Source: Candidatus Pelagibacter sp. RS39
Lineage (GTDB): Bacteria > Pseudomonadota > Alphaproteobacteria > Pelagibacterales > Pelagibacteraceae
Direction of reading: 5' to 3'
Assembly (NCBI RefSeq): GCF_002101315.1
Contig: NZ_CP020777.1
Coordinates: 992,001 to 1,056,000, forward strand
DNA: 64,000 bases
Shown here piece by piece: positions 46,511-59,875 of the stretch. The position numbers were made by a program, and so were the translations under genes. Under the pieces are notes generated by a model. The model was given only the letters and a program-made list of their open reading frames with translations. It ran no database searches and was not told where the DNA came from. Each line of letters begins with the position of its first letter. The stretch's first letter is position 1.

Positions 46511-47458
46511 GTGAAAAATAATCTCCATGTATTCTTAGGTGCCACAGTTGCAGATGCAGCAGCCAGGCCGTTACATTGGGTATATAATCAAAAAAAATTA
46601 AGTATTTATATTAATGGAAAAAAAGACTTTTCTTTCTTAAAAAAAAACAGAAGTCCTTTCTACAATATAAAAACTGGAAAAGTCTCTGGTTACAATGAAA
46701 TTGGTCAAGTGATGTTTAATACACTACTGGAGGGACACGAAAATATAGAGAAACGTTTCAAAAAAAATATTCTTAAAGACTTTGGCCCTGGAAGTAAATA
46801 TTGGAAAAATTTGAAACTGAGATCTAAATATAAAAAAGTCAAAGACTGGCGCGGTATGATTAAGGGGCCATGGATACATCAAAATATTATTGAGACGGTA
46901 AAAAACATTAAATTAAAAAAGAGGATTTCTGGTGGTATAAAAGTAAATGAGTCAGATGGTTTTTGTGCTACTCTTCCATATTTTCTCTATGGCTTTGATT
47001 TTAAAAGTTTAGAAAAAATTTTCAAAATTGTAACAGTTTCAAAAATAAGTTTTAAATATGCTCTAGCAAAATTTTATTTAATAGATTTTGCATTAAAGGG
47101 AGCTAAAGACCCAATCAAAGAATTCATTAAAAAATTCAACAGAAATCCTTTTTTTAAGAAAATTGTTGATGACATTAAAAAAATAAGAAAATTTAAATCA
47201 AAGTTTAATCCAGCCACCATAAAGAAATTGGGTATGGCTTGTAGCTATCCAGGAACTTTTAATAGCTCAATATATACAATCATCAATTCAAAAAATTATA
47301 AAGATGCTATTTTAAAAACGATAAAAGCTGGTGGGTGCAATTGTTCTAGAGCAAATTTTACTGGAGCATACTTTGCAGCTTTAAAAGGTTCAAATTCTAT
47401 TCCAAATAACTGGATTAAAAAAACAATTCCAGCAAAAAAGGTTTTAAATCAAAAATAA
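46511..47458 (+). CDS. ADP-ribosylglycohydrolase-family protein (J1-crystallin type)
   Basis: This 315-residue all-alpha protein starts at GTG 46511, 1 bp after the trxB stop. The N-terminal block VFLGATVADAAARPLHWVYN (7-26) and the C-terminal GGCNCSRANFTGAYFAALKG (about 276-295) followed by IPNNWI match the ADP-ribosylhydrolase fold, closest to the J1-crystallin/selenoprotein J branch. The usual GGDNxSR aspartate is replaced by Cys (GGCNCSR), so metal binding may be altered. The trxB neighbourhood suggests coexpression only. Confidence 0.8.
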   Translation: MKNNLHVFLGATVADAAARPLHWVYNQKKLSIYINGKKDFSFLKKNRSPFYNIKTGKVSGYNEIGQVMFNTLLEGHENIEKRFKKNILKDFGPGSKYWKNLKLRSKYKKVKDWRGMIKGPWIHQNIIETVKNIKLKKRISGGIKVNESDGFCATLPYFLYGFDFKSLEKIFKIVTVSKISFKYALAKFYLIDFALKGAKDPIKEFIKKFNRNPFFKKIVDDIKKIRKFKSKFNPATIKKLGMACSYPGTFNSSIYTIINSKNYKDAILKTIKAGGCNCSRANFTGAYFAALKGSNSIPNNWIKKTIPAKKVLNQK

Positions 47459-50841
<3,383 letters not shown>

Positions 50842-50860
<19 letters not shown>

Positions 50861-51597
50861 TCATTACTGGTGGTGCTACTAGAGTTGGTGCTGCAATAGC
50901 TGAGAAATTATCTGGTCCTAACGTAGAAATTACGATTCATTATAATAAATCAAAGTCAAAAGCTGAAATCTTAAAAAATAGATTAGAAAAATTTGGAACA
51001 AAAATTTATTTAGTAAGTGGTGATTTAAGTAAAGAGAGGGATATTTATAAAATAATAAAATTCTCAAAGTCAAAAATGAAATTTTTTGACTGTTTAGTAA
51101 ATAATGCTTCATTGTTTGAAAATGATAAATTGAATAATTTTACCTCAAAAAGCTGGGAAAAACATATTTCAACAAACTTAAAAGCCCCTGCTCTTTTATC
51201 AAAAGAATTTTCAAAAAATATTCGAGGGAAAAATAACAATATAATAAATATCGTTGACCAAAGAGTATTTAAACTAACTCCATATTTTTTTTCATATACC
51301 TTAAGCAAAACCGGTTTATATACTTTGACCAAAACTAGTGCGATGAGCTTATCACCAAACATAAGGGTTAATGGTATAGCTCCTGGACCAACAATTAAAA
51401 ATAAAAGACAATCAGAAAAACACTTTAAAAGTCAGTATTTAGCGACTCCGCTTAAAAAACAAGTTGATGTAATTGAGATTTGTAACGCAGTTGACTTTTT
51501 TTTAAAAAACAGATCTATTACCGGACAGGTTATAGCTATAGATAGTGGTCAAAGTTTAAACTGGCAAACACCAGACATAATAAAAGGGAAAGAATGA
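50842..51597 (+). CDS. SDR-family pteridine reductase (FolM/PTR1-like)
   Basis: This 251-residue SDR has TGGATRVG (9-16), the TGxxxRxG variant of PTR1/FolM. In place of the usual catalytic Ser is an Asp (VDQR), 13 residues before the Tyr of YTLSK, the same spacing as the Asp-Tyr-Lys triad of trypanosomatid PTR1. NNAS and IAPGPT are also present. It would reduce dihydropterin or dihydrofolate with NADPH. It overlaps uvrB by 19 bp and folB by 4 bp, so a folate/pterin role is supported by context. Confidence 0.82.
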
Positions 51598-52019
51598 AAA
51601 AAAATAATCTTAAAATTGTAAAGATTGATAAGTCTAAAAATCTATTTAATTATGAAAAAAAAATACTTATTAATGAACTTATTTTGGATTTAAAACTAGG
51701 TTATTATGATTTTGAAAAAGAAAAACCTCAAAAAGTAAAATTTAGTCTTGAAATTGATTATCAAGATAAAAAGCCTTCAAATGATAAGGACATTAAATCT
51801 ATTGTAAATTATAGTACAATTGTAAAACTTATTACAAAACTGGTTAAAAAAAAGCATTACAATTTCCTAGAAACTTTAGCAGAATCTGTTTTTGATGAAT
51901 TATTCAAAGATAAAAGGATTGCAAAAATAATGCTTAAAATTGAGAAAATGGAGATTTTAAAAGAATGTTCATCAGTTGGTATTCAAATTACCAAAAAAAG
52001 AAGTCATGATAAGTTCTGA
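51594..52019 (+). CDS. folB: Dihydroneopterin aldolase
   Basis: FolB splits dihydroneopterin to 6-hydroxymethyl-dihydropterin and glycolaldehyde in folate synthesis. The 141-residue protein has [26 protein letters not shown] (about 29-54), [33 protein letters not shown] (about 82-114), and the C-terminal strand [18 protein letters not shown]. Its first 25 residues are an extra Lys/Asn-rich stretch. It is coupled to the pteridine reductase by a 4-bp overlap. Confidence 0.88.
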   Translation: MKKNNLKIVKIDKSKNLFNYEKKILINELILDLKLGYYDFEKEKPQKVKFSLEIDYQDKKPSNDKDIKSIVNYSTIVKLITKLVKKKHYNFLETLAESVFDELFKDKRIAKIMLKIEKMEILKECSSVGIQITKKRSHDKF

Positions 52020-53841
52020 AACCGGAAAAGAAGTAATAAAAAAAGAACTACCTTTAATTCCTAAACTGCCAGGTGTTTACAGAATGCTTAACGAAAAAGG
52101 TGATATCCTTTATGTTGGAAAAGCAAAAAATTTACCTAACAGACTTAAAAGCTATGTTGTGGAGAAAAATCATATAATAAGGACTGAAAGAATGTTGTCT
52201 CAAACAAGAAAGCTTGAGATAACAACTACTTCAAATGAGAGCGAAGCATTATTACTTGAAGCTAATTTAATCAAAAAATATAAACCAAAATTTAATATCC
52301 TTCTAAGAGATGATAAATCTTTTCCATTCATTTTTATTGGAAATAAAGATCAATGGCCACAAATTAAAAGACACAGAGGGAAGAAAACAAAAGAAGGATT
52401 TTATTTTGGACCATTTGCATCAGCTGGTTCAGCTAATTGGACTATAAAGATGATACAAAAAATTTTTCACTTAAGAGTTTGCGATGATACTGTTTTTAAA
52501 AATAGACAACGTCCATGTATTTTATATCAAATTAAAAGATGCTCAGGTCCATGTGTAGGTTATATAGAAAAAGATGAATATAAAAAAACTGTGGATGACG
52601 CAATAGAATTTGTTTCTGGAAAATCAAGAAAGATACAAAAAAATCTTTCAGAACTAATGGAAAAAGCAAGTGAAAATTTAGATTTTGAAAAAGCAGTAAT
52701 CTTAAGAGATCGAATAAAATCTTTAAATATTATTCAATCGTCTCAAAGAATTAATGAAGCAAATTTAATTGAGGCAGACGTAATTGCTGGGTATAAAGAG
52801 TCTGGAAAAACATGTATTCAAGTTTTTTTTTATCGATCAAAGCAAAACTGGGGAAATCAAGCTTTTTTTCCAAAACACGATCCTGATGAAAAACTTAGTG
52901 ATATATTAAACTCATTTGTTTCTCAATTTTATGAAAACAAAAGTGTACCCTCATCAATAATACTATCAGAAGAAATAAAGGAAAAAATTTTAGTCGAGAA
53001 AACTCTTTCTCAAAAAGAGGAAAAGCAAATTAACATTTCAGTTGCCAAAAAAGGCTCAAAGTTAAAAGTTATTCATCAAGCAATTAAAAATGCCAAAGAT
53101 AGTTTAAATAGAAAGCTTTATGAGAGTCAAAATAATAAAGAACTATTTGATTCAGTAGCAAGCAAATTTAATCTTGAGACAAGTATTAATCTTATAGAGG
53201 TTTATGACAATAGTCATATTCAGGGAACAAATAGTGTCGGAGCTTTAATTGCTTATGGCGATGAGGGATTTATTAAAAAGAGATACAGAAAATTTAATAT
53301 CAAACTTAAACAAAATGAACAAGATGACTATGGGATGATGCGAGAAGTGTTAAATAGAAGATTCAAGAGAGCTATCCAAGAAAAAGATAATTACCTCACT
53401 TTTCCTGACTTAGTGCTCGTTGATGGTGGAAAAGGTCAGTACTCGGTCGCTAGAGAAACTTTAAATGAACTAGGACTTCATGATTTACCAATTATAGCGA
53501 TGGCTAAGGGGAAGTTAAGAAATAGTGGAAATGAAACCTTTTTTCATAATGGCAAAGAGTTTAAATTTGAAAAAAATGACCCCACTCTTTTCTTTCTACA
53601 AAGAATAAGAGATGAATCTCATAGATTTGCTATTAGTGCTCATAGAGCTAAAAGAAAAAAAGGAATAAGCAAGTCATTGTTAGATCAGATTGAAGGTATT
53701 GGTTCTATTAGAAAAAGAGCTTTATTAAATCATTTTGGTTCAGCACGGGCTGTTGAGTCTGCTAGTCTTGATGAGATAAAATCAGTTGAGGGTGTTGAGG
53801 CAAAAGTTGCAAAAAAGATATATAACTTTTTTCATGAATAA
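52006..53841 (+). CDS. uvrC: Excinuclease ABC subunit C
   Basis: UvrC makes both incisions in nucleotide excision repair. Start chosen at ATG 52006 ([10 protein letters not shown]), 611 residues, overlapping folB by 14 bp; an upstream TTG at 51976 is possible but less likely. GIY-YIG domain [26 protein letters not shown] (3' incision), a UVR motif ([16 protein letters not shown], about 212-227), RNase H-like 5' nuclease domain with [16 protein letters not shown] and LVDGGKGQ, and C-terminal HhH ([18 protein letters not shown]). Confidence 0.95.
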   Translation: MISSETGKEVIKKELPLIPKLPGVYRMLNEKGDILYVGKAKNLPNRLKSYVVEKNHIIRTERMLSQTRKLEITTTSNESEALLLEANLIKKYKPKFNILLRDDKSFPFIFIGNKDQWPQIKRHRGKKTKEGFYFGPFASAGSANWTIKMIQKIFHLRVCDDTVFKNRQRPCILYQIKRCSGPCVGYIEKDEYKKTVDDAIEFVSGKSRKIQKNLSELMEKASENLDFEKAVILRDRIKSLNIIQSSQRINEANLIEADVIAGYKESGKTCIQVFFYRSKQNWGNQAFFPKHDPDEKLSDILNSFVSQFYENKSVPSSIILSEEIKEKILVEKTLSQKEEKQINISVAKKGSKLKVIHQAIKNAKDSLNRKLYESQNNKELFDSVASKFNLETSINLIEVYDNSHIQGTNSVGALIAYGDEGFIKKRYRKFNIKLKQNEQDDYGMMREVLNRRFKRAIQEKDNYLTFPDLVLVDGGKGQYSVARETLNELGLHDLPIIAMAKGKLRNSGNETFFHNGKEFKFEKNDPTLFFLQRIRDESHRFAISAHRAKRKKGISKSLLDQIEGIGSIRKRALLNHFGSARAVESASLDEIKSVEGVEAKVAKKIYNFFHE

Positions 53842-53849
53842 AAAAAAAT

Positions 53850-54434
53850 ATGCTTAAAAAAATACCAAATATTTTGACTATTGGAAGGATATTAATTGTT
53901 CCTTTTTTTGTATTGTCTTTTTACTTGCCTGGATTTTACGGGGATTTAACAGCTTTAATTTTATTTATAGTTGCATCTTTCACAGATTTTTTAGATGGAA
54001 TGTTAGCCAGATTTCTTGGGGAAGAGTCAAAGCTTGGGGAATTACTAGATCCAATAGCAGATAAGATTATTGTTGCAACTGCTCTTATACTTTTGGTAAT
54101 GGATGGCACTATTAGAAATTATGAAGTAATAGCTGCGATCATTATCTTAACTCGAGAAATATTGATTTCAGGATTAAGAGAATTTTTAGCTAAAGGAAAA
54201 ATTAAATTACCAGTTTCAAATTTAGCAAAATTGAAAACTATATTACAAATGGTTTCTATAGCTCTTTTGTTGTCAGGTGAAACTGGAAATAAAATTATTA
54301 ATTTTCAAGACTATAATGCCCAAACTATTGGCATGATTCTCCTATGGCTTTCGGCTGCTTTAACTCTTTTCACTGGTTATGAATATATGCGAAAGGGAAT
54401 TGATCACGCAATTTCAGAGGATAGCAAAGATTAG
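53850..54434 (+). CDS. pgsA: CDP-diacylglycerol--glycerol-3-phosphate phosphatidyltransferase
   Basis: PgsA makes phosphatidylglycerol-phosphate, the precursor of phosphatidylglycerol. The 194-residue membrane protein has 4-5 membrane segments. The CDP-alcohol phosphotransferase signature DG-x2-AR-x8-G-x3-D-x3-D is visible as DGMLARFLGEESKLGELLDPIAD (about 49-71). It starts 8 bp after uvrC and its end overlaps ilvE by 4 bp, convergently; uvrC-pgsA is a common neighbouring pair in bacteria. Confidence 0.94.
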   Translation: MLKKIPNILTIGRILIVPFFVLSFYLPGFYGDLTALILFIVASFTDFLDGMLARFLGEESKLGELLDPIADKIIVATALILLVMDGTIRNYEVIAAIIILTREILISGLREFLAKGKIKLPVSNLAKLKTILQMVSIALLLSGETGNKIINFQDYNAQTIGMILLWLSAALTLFTGYEYMRKGIDHAISEDSKD

Positions 54435-55312
54435 GCTGCTTTCTTTTTTCTAACTAGTTGCTGATAACTTTCGTTTAAACCAATTATTAAATCACAAACT
54501 TTAAATTCATTATCAGCAATACACGACACAGGAGTCACTTCTGCTGCAGTCCCTGTTAAAAAACATCCAACAAAATCCTGTAATTCTTTAGGATTAATTT
54601 TTCTTTCATTAACTTTGATATTTTTAGATTTTGCAATTTCAATTACTGTTCTTCTTGTAATTCCGTCCAGAAAAGAATCTGGAACAGGTGTATGAAGCTC
54701 ACCATTCTTATCTTTGAAAAAAATATTTGCCCCAGTTGCCTCAGCAATATTACCTTCATGATCTAACATTAAAGAGTCTGTATAACCATTTTTTTCAGCT
54801 TCATGTTTTGAAAGTGTACATATCATATATAGACCTGAAGCTTTTGTATCCCATGGAATTGTATTGGGAGCTGGCCTCCTCCAATTTGAAATATTCAATT
54901 TAATTCCCTCAACTTTTAATTTTGGGTCAAAATACGAACCCCATTCCCAGGTCGCAATTGCAACATGAATTTTTGTTTGTTGAGCAGAGATTGCCATCAT
55001 TTCACTTCCTCTCCAGGCTACTGGTCTCACGTACCCATTTTCAACTTTTTGATTTTTTATTATAGAATTTGAAGCAGCGTTAATTTCCGCTTCAGAATAA
55101 GGTATTTCGAATCCCATTCGCCTTGCTGAGTAAAAAAATCTTGAAGTATGCTCCTCTAGTTTAAAGATTGAGCCATCATAAACTCTTTCTCCTTCAAAAA
55201 CACAGCTAGCATAATGTAATCCATGACTTAAAACATGCACTTTAACATCTGACCAATCTACTAATTCGTCATTGTACCATATTTTACCAGATCTTTTATC
55301 GTAAGGTATCAT
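54431..55312 (-). CDS. ilvE: Branched-chain amino acid aminotransferase
   Basis: This PLP class IV aminotransferase carries out the last step in leucine, isoleucine and valine synthesis. The 293-residue protein has VHVLSHGLHYASCVFEGERVYDG (about 26-48), RFFYSARRMGF, the PLP-lysine stretch WDTKASGLYM (about 153-162), and the signature EAEKNGYTDSLMLDHEGNIAEATGANIFF. LTGTAAEVTPV near the C-terminus is the second phosphate-binding block. Confidence 0.94.
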   Translation of the reverse strand: MIPYDKRSGKIWYNDELVDWSDVKVHVLSHGLHYASCVFEGERVYDGSIFKLEEHTSRFFYSARRMGFEIPYSEAEINAASNSIIKNQKVENGYVRPVAWRGSEMMAISAQQTKIHVAIATWEWGSYFDPKLKVEGIKLNISNWRRPAPNTIPWDTKASGLYMICTLSKHEAEKNGYTDSLMLDHEGNIAEATGANIFFKDKNGELHTPVPDSFLDGITRRTVIEIAKSKNIKVNERKINPKELQDFVGCFLTGTAAEVTPVSCIADNEFKVCDLIIGLNESYQQLVRKKKAA

Positions 55313-55381
55313 GTATGAAATATAAAATTATTACTGAAAAATATCTATGTATATATAATATGTCAATATAACTTACCTGTG

Positions 55382-55819
55382 ATGAAAGAGCTTTTATATT
55401 TAAAAGATGAACAATTAAAACATTTAATTGAAAAATTATTTATCAGTTATAGAGAAACTTTTTCAGACTCAAAAAAAATTCTCAATAAATATCATATTGG
55501 TTTAGCCCATCAAAAAACTATTCATTTAATATCTATGTATGAGGGAATATCGATTTCAGAACTTATGAGAAAACTTAAAGTATCAAAGCAAAGTTTAAAT
55601 AGAGTTTTAAAAGACTTAATTAAACTTGAGATAATTTTTTTTAATAAAGATGATAATGATACAAGAATTAAGCATATTTTTCTAAATGAAAAAGGAAAAA
55701 AAATTTTTAAAGAGATTTTTGAAATACAAAAAAAAAGAATTTATAACGCATTACTAAATTCAAGCTCTCAGGAAGTTCTTAATTTTGATGAAGTTTTAAA
55801 TAGAATAATAAATGGATAA
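55382..55819 (+). CDS. MarR-family transcriptional regulator (PetP-like)
   Basis: This 145-residue winged-helix protein has the recognition region ISISELMRKLKVSKQSLNRVLKDLIKLEII (about 56-86) and the wing DDNDTRIKHIFLNEKG (about 91-107), typical of MarR. I use ATG 55382; a GTG directly before it is possible. It overlaps the response regulator by 8 bp. A MarR gene just ahead of an OmpR-type regulator matches petP-petR of Rhodobacter. The ligand is unknown. Confidence 0.85.
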   Translation: MKELLYLKDEQLKHLIEKLFISYRETFSDSKKILNKYHIGLAHQKTIHLISMYEGISISELMRKLKVSKQSLNRVLKDLIKLEIIFFNKDDNDTRIKHIFLNEKGKKIFKEIFEIQKKRIYNALLNSSSQEVLNFDEVLNRIING

Positions 55820-56489
55820 TTTTCAAGCTCATATTTTAGTAGTCGATGATGATGAAGGTATAAGATCATTAGTTAAAAAATATTTAAATGAGAAAAAATA
55901 TTTAATTACCACAGCTGATAGTGCAGAAAATGCATCAGAAAAAATAAGCATCATTAAATTTGATTTAATAATCTTAGACATAATGATGCCTGGAAAAAGT
56001 GGATTAGATTTTTTAAAAGAGCATAAAGAAAATGTAAATACTCCAGTAATATTATTGACTGCAAAAGGTGAGCCAAATGAAAGAATAGAGGGGCTTGAGA
56101 TGGGAGCAGATGATTATTTGTCGAAACCATTCGAACCTAAAGAACTGGACCTAAGAATTAAAAATATAATTAATAAAACAAAAAAAAATAATTTTAAAAA
56201 AATTATAAAATTTGAAAACGTTCAAATTGATTTGAATAAACAAATAATATTTCATGGTAATTCAGAATTCAAAATAAATAATACTGAAAAAAAAATATTA
56301 GAAAAAATGATTAACAATCCAGGAAAAGTATTTGAGAGAGAAGAAATTGGAAAATTAATTGACCTAGACAAAGAAAGATCAATTGATGTTATTATAACAA
56401 GATTGAGAAAAAAAATTGAAATAGATCCAAAAAATCCTAAATTTCTTCAAACTATAAGGGGAGCTGGCTATGTTTTATGGATTGAATAA
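55812..56489 (+). CDS. OmpR-family response regulator (PetR-like)
   Basis: The 225-residue protein has a receiver domain (VVDDDEGIRSL with the acidic pocket; phospho-Asp in LIILDIMMPGKSG; Thr in LLTAKGE; Lys in LSKPFEP), then an OmpR/PhoB winged helix (about 130-225) with RSIDVIITRLRKKIEIDPKNPKFLQTIRGAGYVL. It overlaps the sensor kinase by 20 bp. The set MarR-regulator-kinase is likely one transcript. Targets are unknown. Confidence 0.92.
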   Translation: MDNFQAHILVVDDDEGIRSLVKKYLNEKKYLITTADSAENASEKISIIKFDLIILDIMMPGKSGLDFLKEHKENVNTPVILLTAKGEPNERIEGLEMGADDYLSKPFEPKELDLRIKNIINKTKKNNFKKIIKFENVQIDLNKQIIFHGNSEFKINNTEKKILEKMINNPGKVFEREEIGKLIDLDKERSIDVIITRLRKKIEIDPKNPKFLQTIRGAGYVLWIE

Positions 56490-57789
56490 ATTGGTAAAAA
56501 ATTTATTGCCAAAAAGATTATTCTACAGAGCTTTATTGATAGTTGCTATTCCAGTGATTTTAATTCAATTAATAATTACAATAGTTTTTTTTGATAGTCT
56601 TTGGATAAAAACCAATAAAGGAATGACACGAGCATTAGTTAGTGAAATTCAAACTTTTATTGAAGTTTATAGTAATGACAATTACGAAAAAGACGACATT
56701 AAAAATATTTTTTCATTATATCAAGATTTGAATATTGAATTTATTGAAGATGATAATTTTAATTTTTCTTACAATGAAAGATGGTTTAGTCCAATAGATA
56801 GAACACTGAGGAGAGAATTAAAATCTAGGTTTGCATTAGAAATATTTTGGTTTGATACAACAAGCTATAAAGAGCTAGTTGATCTAAGAATAAAATATCA
56901 AAATGGTTATTTCAAATTTATTGTTCCTAAAGATAGACTAACAAGTACATCTGCAAGATTGTTTGGATTGTGGATAACAGTTCCAGCATTTATTGTTGTC
57001 ATTATTTCACTAATATTTTTAAAAAATCAAACAAGACCAATTACAGCTTTAGCCAAAGCTGCTGAAAAATTTGGGAGAGGCGAAAATGTTGACGAATTTA
57101 AGCCTTCAGGCGCAGCTGAGATACGTCAGGCAGGTTATGAATTTGATAGAATGAGAAAAAGAATAATGAGACATTTAAATCAAAGATCTGAGATGCTATC
57201 TGGGATTAGTCATGATTTAAGAACACCTTTAACGAGAATGAAATTACAAACTGAGTTTATAAAAGATAAATCCTTAGCTGGTAAGTTAGCTGAGGATATA
57301 AATGAAATGGAAAAAATGCTTAATGAGTATTTGCAATTTACAAGCTCCTCTTTTGTTGAAAAAGATGAACTTTTTAATCTTAGTGATTTAATGGATGAAA
57401 TTATAATCAAATATAATAACGAAAATATTACGAAAGAAATACCACCAAGAGTTTATTTAAATGGGCGAAAAAATTTAATTAAAAGATGTCTGAATAATCT
57501 TATAGAAAATTCTATTAAATACGGAAACAAAATAAATGTTGAACTTACAAAAAATAAAACAAACTTAGTAATAAAAGTTGAAGATGACGGTCCAGGAATA
57601 CCAAATAGTGAATATGACAATGTGTTTAAACCTTTCTATAAAATAGATAAAGGAAGGGCAGATTCAAAATCTAGTGTGGGTCTTGGTCTATCAATAGCAT
57701 CTGATATCGTCCGTTCTCACGGGGGTAATATAAAATTAAATAAATCTAATTTGAATGGACTTGAGGTTAAGATTTTTTTGCCCGTTTAA
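56470..57789 (+). CDS. Sensor histidine kinase, EnvZ-like
   Basis: The 439-residue membrane kinase has TM1 at about 19-39, a periplasmic domain of about 130 residues, and TM2 near 165-186, then a HAMP segment (NQTRPITALAKAAEKFGRGENV). The H-box is SGISHDLRTPLTRMKL (phospho-His), the N-box KRCLNNLIENSIKYG, the G1 box VEDDGPGIP and G2 VGLGLSIASDIVRSHGG. It partners the overlapping response regulator. Its 3' end overlaps the convergent ubiK gene by 23 bp. Confidence 0.93.
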   Translation: MFYGLNKLVKNLLPKRLFYRALLIVAIPVILIQLIITIVFFDSLWIKTNKGMTRALVSEIQTFIEVYSNDNYEKDDIKNIFSLYQDLNIEFIEDDNFNFSYNERWFSPIDRTLRRELKSRFALEIFWFDTTSYKELVDLRIKYQNGYFKFIVPKDRLTSTSARLFGLWITVPAFIVVIISLIFLKNQTRPITALAKAAEKFGRGENVDEFKPSGAAEIRQAGYEFDRMRKRIMRHLNQRSEMLSGISHDLRTPLTRMKLQTEFIKDKSLAGKLAEDINEMEKMLNEYLQFTSSSFVEKDELFNLSDLMDEIIIKYNNENITKEIPPRVYLNGRKNLIKRCLNNLIENSIKYGNKINVELTKNKTNLVIKVEDDGPGIPNSEYDNVFKPFYKIDKGRADSKSSVGLGLSIASDIVRSHGGNIKLNKSNLNGLEVKIFLPV

Positions 57790-58015
57790 TCTTTTTTTTC
57801 AAAGCCTCTTTTTTTTCAAGTTTTTTCTCCAAATTTTCGACTCTTTTAGAAAGAATATCAAACTCATCCTTACTCGTTAATTTCATTTTAAATACAATTT
57901 CATCTCTTTTTGATTTTAAAATGTTTACTATCTCATTTTTTAAGTCTCTAGATGAGACTAATCCTTGTTCTAAAAGTTTAGTAAATTTATCAAATACGAA
58001 TTTTGAATTTTTCAT
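57767..58015 (-). CDS. ubiK: UbiK/BMFP-family accessory protein
   Basis: This 82-residue protein has an N-terminal amphipathic helix (about 5-35) and a C-terminal coiled coil (DEFDILSKRVENLEKKLEKKE, about 50-70) ending in a Lys/Arg-rich tail. This is the pattern of the BMFP family (YqiC/UbiK), which assists the ubiquinone biosynthesis complex and can trimerise on membranes. It is divergent from lgt with a 50-bp gap. Confidence 0.8.
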   Translation of the reverse strand: MKNSKFVFDKFTKLLEQGLVSSRDLKNEIVNILKSKRDEIVFKMKLTSKDEFDILSKRVENLEKKLEKKEALKKKIKRAKKS

Positions 58016-58065
58016 ATATTTATTAAATAAGTTAATATATCTTTACTCTATTATTATAATTAAAA

Positions 58066-58842
58066 ATGTTCATTAATAATTTTGACCCAGTTGCATTTAG
58101 TTTGTTTTCTTTAGAGTTTAGGTGGTATTCTTTATCGTATATATTTGGAATCCTTGCTGGATGGGTTTTAGCAAAAAGAATTTTTATAAAAGACGATAGC
58201 TTAAAAGAAAAATTCGACGATTACATTACTTTTGTAATCTTGGGTATTATAATTGGTGGCAGATTAGGTTACATAATTTTTTATAATTTTGATTACTATT
58301 TAGTAAACCCTGTTGAAATTTTTAAAATTTGGAATGGGGGAATGTCATTCCATGGTGGACTATTAGGTGTAATTGTGATGAGCATATGGTTTGCAAGAAA
58401 GCATAGTCATAATTCATATATTTATCTTGATGTTGTCTCTTTAGTTGCTCCTGTAGGAATCTTTTTTGGGCGTATTGCAAATTTTATTAATTCGGAGCTT
58501 TATGGGAAAGAAACTGGCTTACCATGGGGAGTTAAATTTGAAAAAATTGATGAAATATATCGTCATCCATCTCAACTTTATGAAGCTTTTTTTGAGGGTC
58601 TGTTATTGTTTTTTATATTGATATATTTTCATAAAAGATCATCAGCTAAAAATCCTGGTTTCATATCTGGAATATTTTTAATATTTTACTCTACATTCAG
58701 ATTTCTAATAGAATTTTTAAGAATTCCAGATGAACAATTAGGTTATGTCTTGTTTAGCTTGAGTATGGGACAAATTTTATGTTTAGTATTTTTTATATTT
58801 GGTTCTTATTTGACTTTAAAAAAATATGATCATCAAAAATAA
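58066..58842 (+). CDS. lgt: Prolipoprotein diacylglyceryl transferase
   Basis: Lgt puts diacylglycerol on the lipobox cysteine of prelipoproteins such as BamD. The 258-residue protein has about seven membrane segments. Signature blocks: EFRWYSLSYIFGILAGW (about 17-33), GGRLGYIIFYNF, GGMSFHGGLLG (about 90-100, essential His) and GRIANFINSELYGKETGLPWGVKF. The C-terminal RFLIEFLRIPDEQLG is typical. It overlaps the midA-like gene by 17 bp. Confidence 0.95.
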   Translation: MFINNFDPVAFSLFSLEFRWYSLSYIFGILAGWVLAKRIFIKDDSLKEKFDDYITFVILGIIIGGRLGYIIFYNFDYYLVNPVEIFKIWNGGMSFHGGLLGVIVMSIWFARKHSHNSYIYLDVVSLVAPVGIFFGRIANFINSELYGKETGLPWGVKFEKIDEIYRHPSQLYEAFFEGLLLFFILIYFHKRSSAKNPGFISGIFLIFYSTFRFLIEFLRIPDEQLGYVLFSLSMGQILCLVFFIFGSYLTLKKYDHQK

Positions 58843-59875
58843 TTTTGAAATCTCTTTAGATAAATTTATCAATTTTGCTCTGTATGATAAAAAAAAAGGA
58901 TACTATATGCAAAAAAGTCCTTTCGGACGAAAAGGTGATTTTATAACTGCACCAAATATTTCCAGAATGTTTTCTGAGATGATAGCTATTTGGATTTTAG
59001 GATTTTGGGAAAATTTAGGAAATCCAAAAAAAATTAATTTGGTAGAACTTGGTGCAGGAAATGGTGAAATGATGAAAATTTTACTTGAAACTTTTAAAAA
59101 GTTTCCAATGTTTTTTGACTCATGCAATTTTTTAATTCATGAAAAGAGTCTAAAATTAAAAAAAATTCAAAAAGATAAATTAGACAAAGATAAAATAATT
59201 TGGATTACCGATCTGAAAGAAATAAAAAAATTTCCAACAATTTTTATTGCTAATGAATTTTTTGACGCAATGGCAATAAAACAATTTATAAAAAAAAGAG
59301 ATATATGGTTCGAAAGATATGTAATTTTTAAAAATAAAAAAAAAGCCTTTTTTAATGAAAAAAGTTTTAATATGAGTAAATTTGAGAAAGAAATTGGTTA
59401 CAATATTTCAAAAAATCAAAAATTTATTGAATACTCATTAGTTGGAGTAAGTTATTTAAAAAAAATCACTGATATGATTAAAAAAAATAACGGTGGTCTT
59501 CTAATAATAGATTACGGGTATATGGAAAAAAAGATGAAAAATACTCTTAAATCAATTTCAAATCATAAACACAGCAATGTTTTAGAAAATATTGGGAAAT
59601 CAGATATTACCCATAATATAAATTTTTACCTTTTTAAAAAAATAATTGATCAATTGGGTGGCTTAAAAGATTTAATAACAACTCAAGGGAGCTTTTTAGT
59701 AAAATTAGGAATAAAAAATAGAGCTGAAATAATTTCGCAAAATCAAAACTTTTCAAAAAAAGCAGATATTTATTATAGATTAAAAAGACTAATAGATGAT
59801 AAAGAAATGGGAAATTTATTTAAGGTAATGTTTATTAAAAAGAAAAATAATAAATATAAATTGGGGTTTAATTGA
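58826..59875 (+). CDS. NDUFAF7/MidA-family SAM-dependent methyltransferase
   Basis: This 349-residue protein belongs to the DUF185/MidA family, whose mitochondrial member methylates an arginine of complex I subunit NDUFS2. Seen: KKKGYYMQKSPFGRKGDFITAPNISRMFSEMIAIW, the SAM motif LVELGAGNGEMMKILLE (about 72-88), IFIANEFFDAMAIKQF and LLIIDYGYMEKK (about 227-238). It lies between lgt and pgeF, the conserved alphaproteobacterial order. Confidence 0.9.
   Translation: MIIKNNFEISLDKFINFALYDKKKGYYMQKSPFGRKGDFITAPNISRMFSEMIAIWILGFWENLGNPKKINLVELGAGNGEMMKILLETFKKFPMFFDSCNFLIHEKSLKLKKIQKDKLDKDKIIWITDLKEIKKFPTIFIANEFFDAMAIKQFIKKRDIWFERYVIFKNKKKAFFNEKSFNMSKFEKEIGYNISKNQKFIEYSLVGVSYLKKITDMIKKNNGGLLIIDYGYMEKKMKNTLKSISNHKHSNVLENIGKSDITHNINFYLFKKIIDQLGGLKDLITTQGSFLVKLGIKNRAEIISQNQNFSKKADIYYRLKRLIDDKEMGNLFKVMFIKKKNNKYKLGFN

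Noticed and set aside
51976-52005. TTG start for uvrC at 51976
   Set aside because: ATG 52006 lies 30 bases downstream, before any conserved sequence, and reduces the overlap with folB; ATG is preferred though TTG is not excluded.
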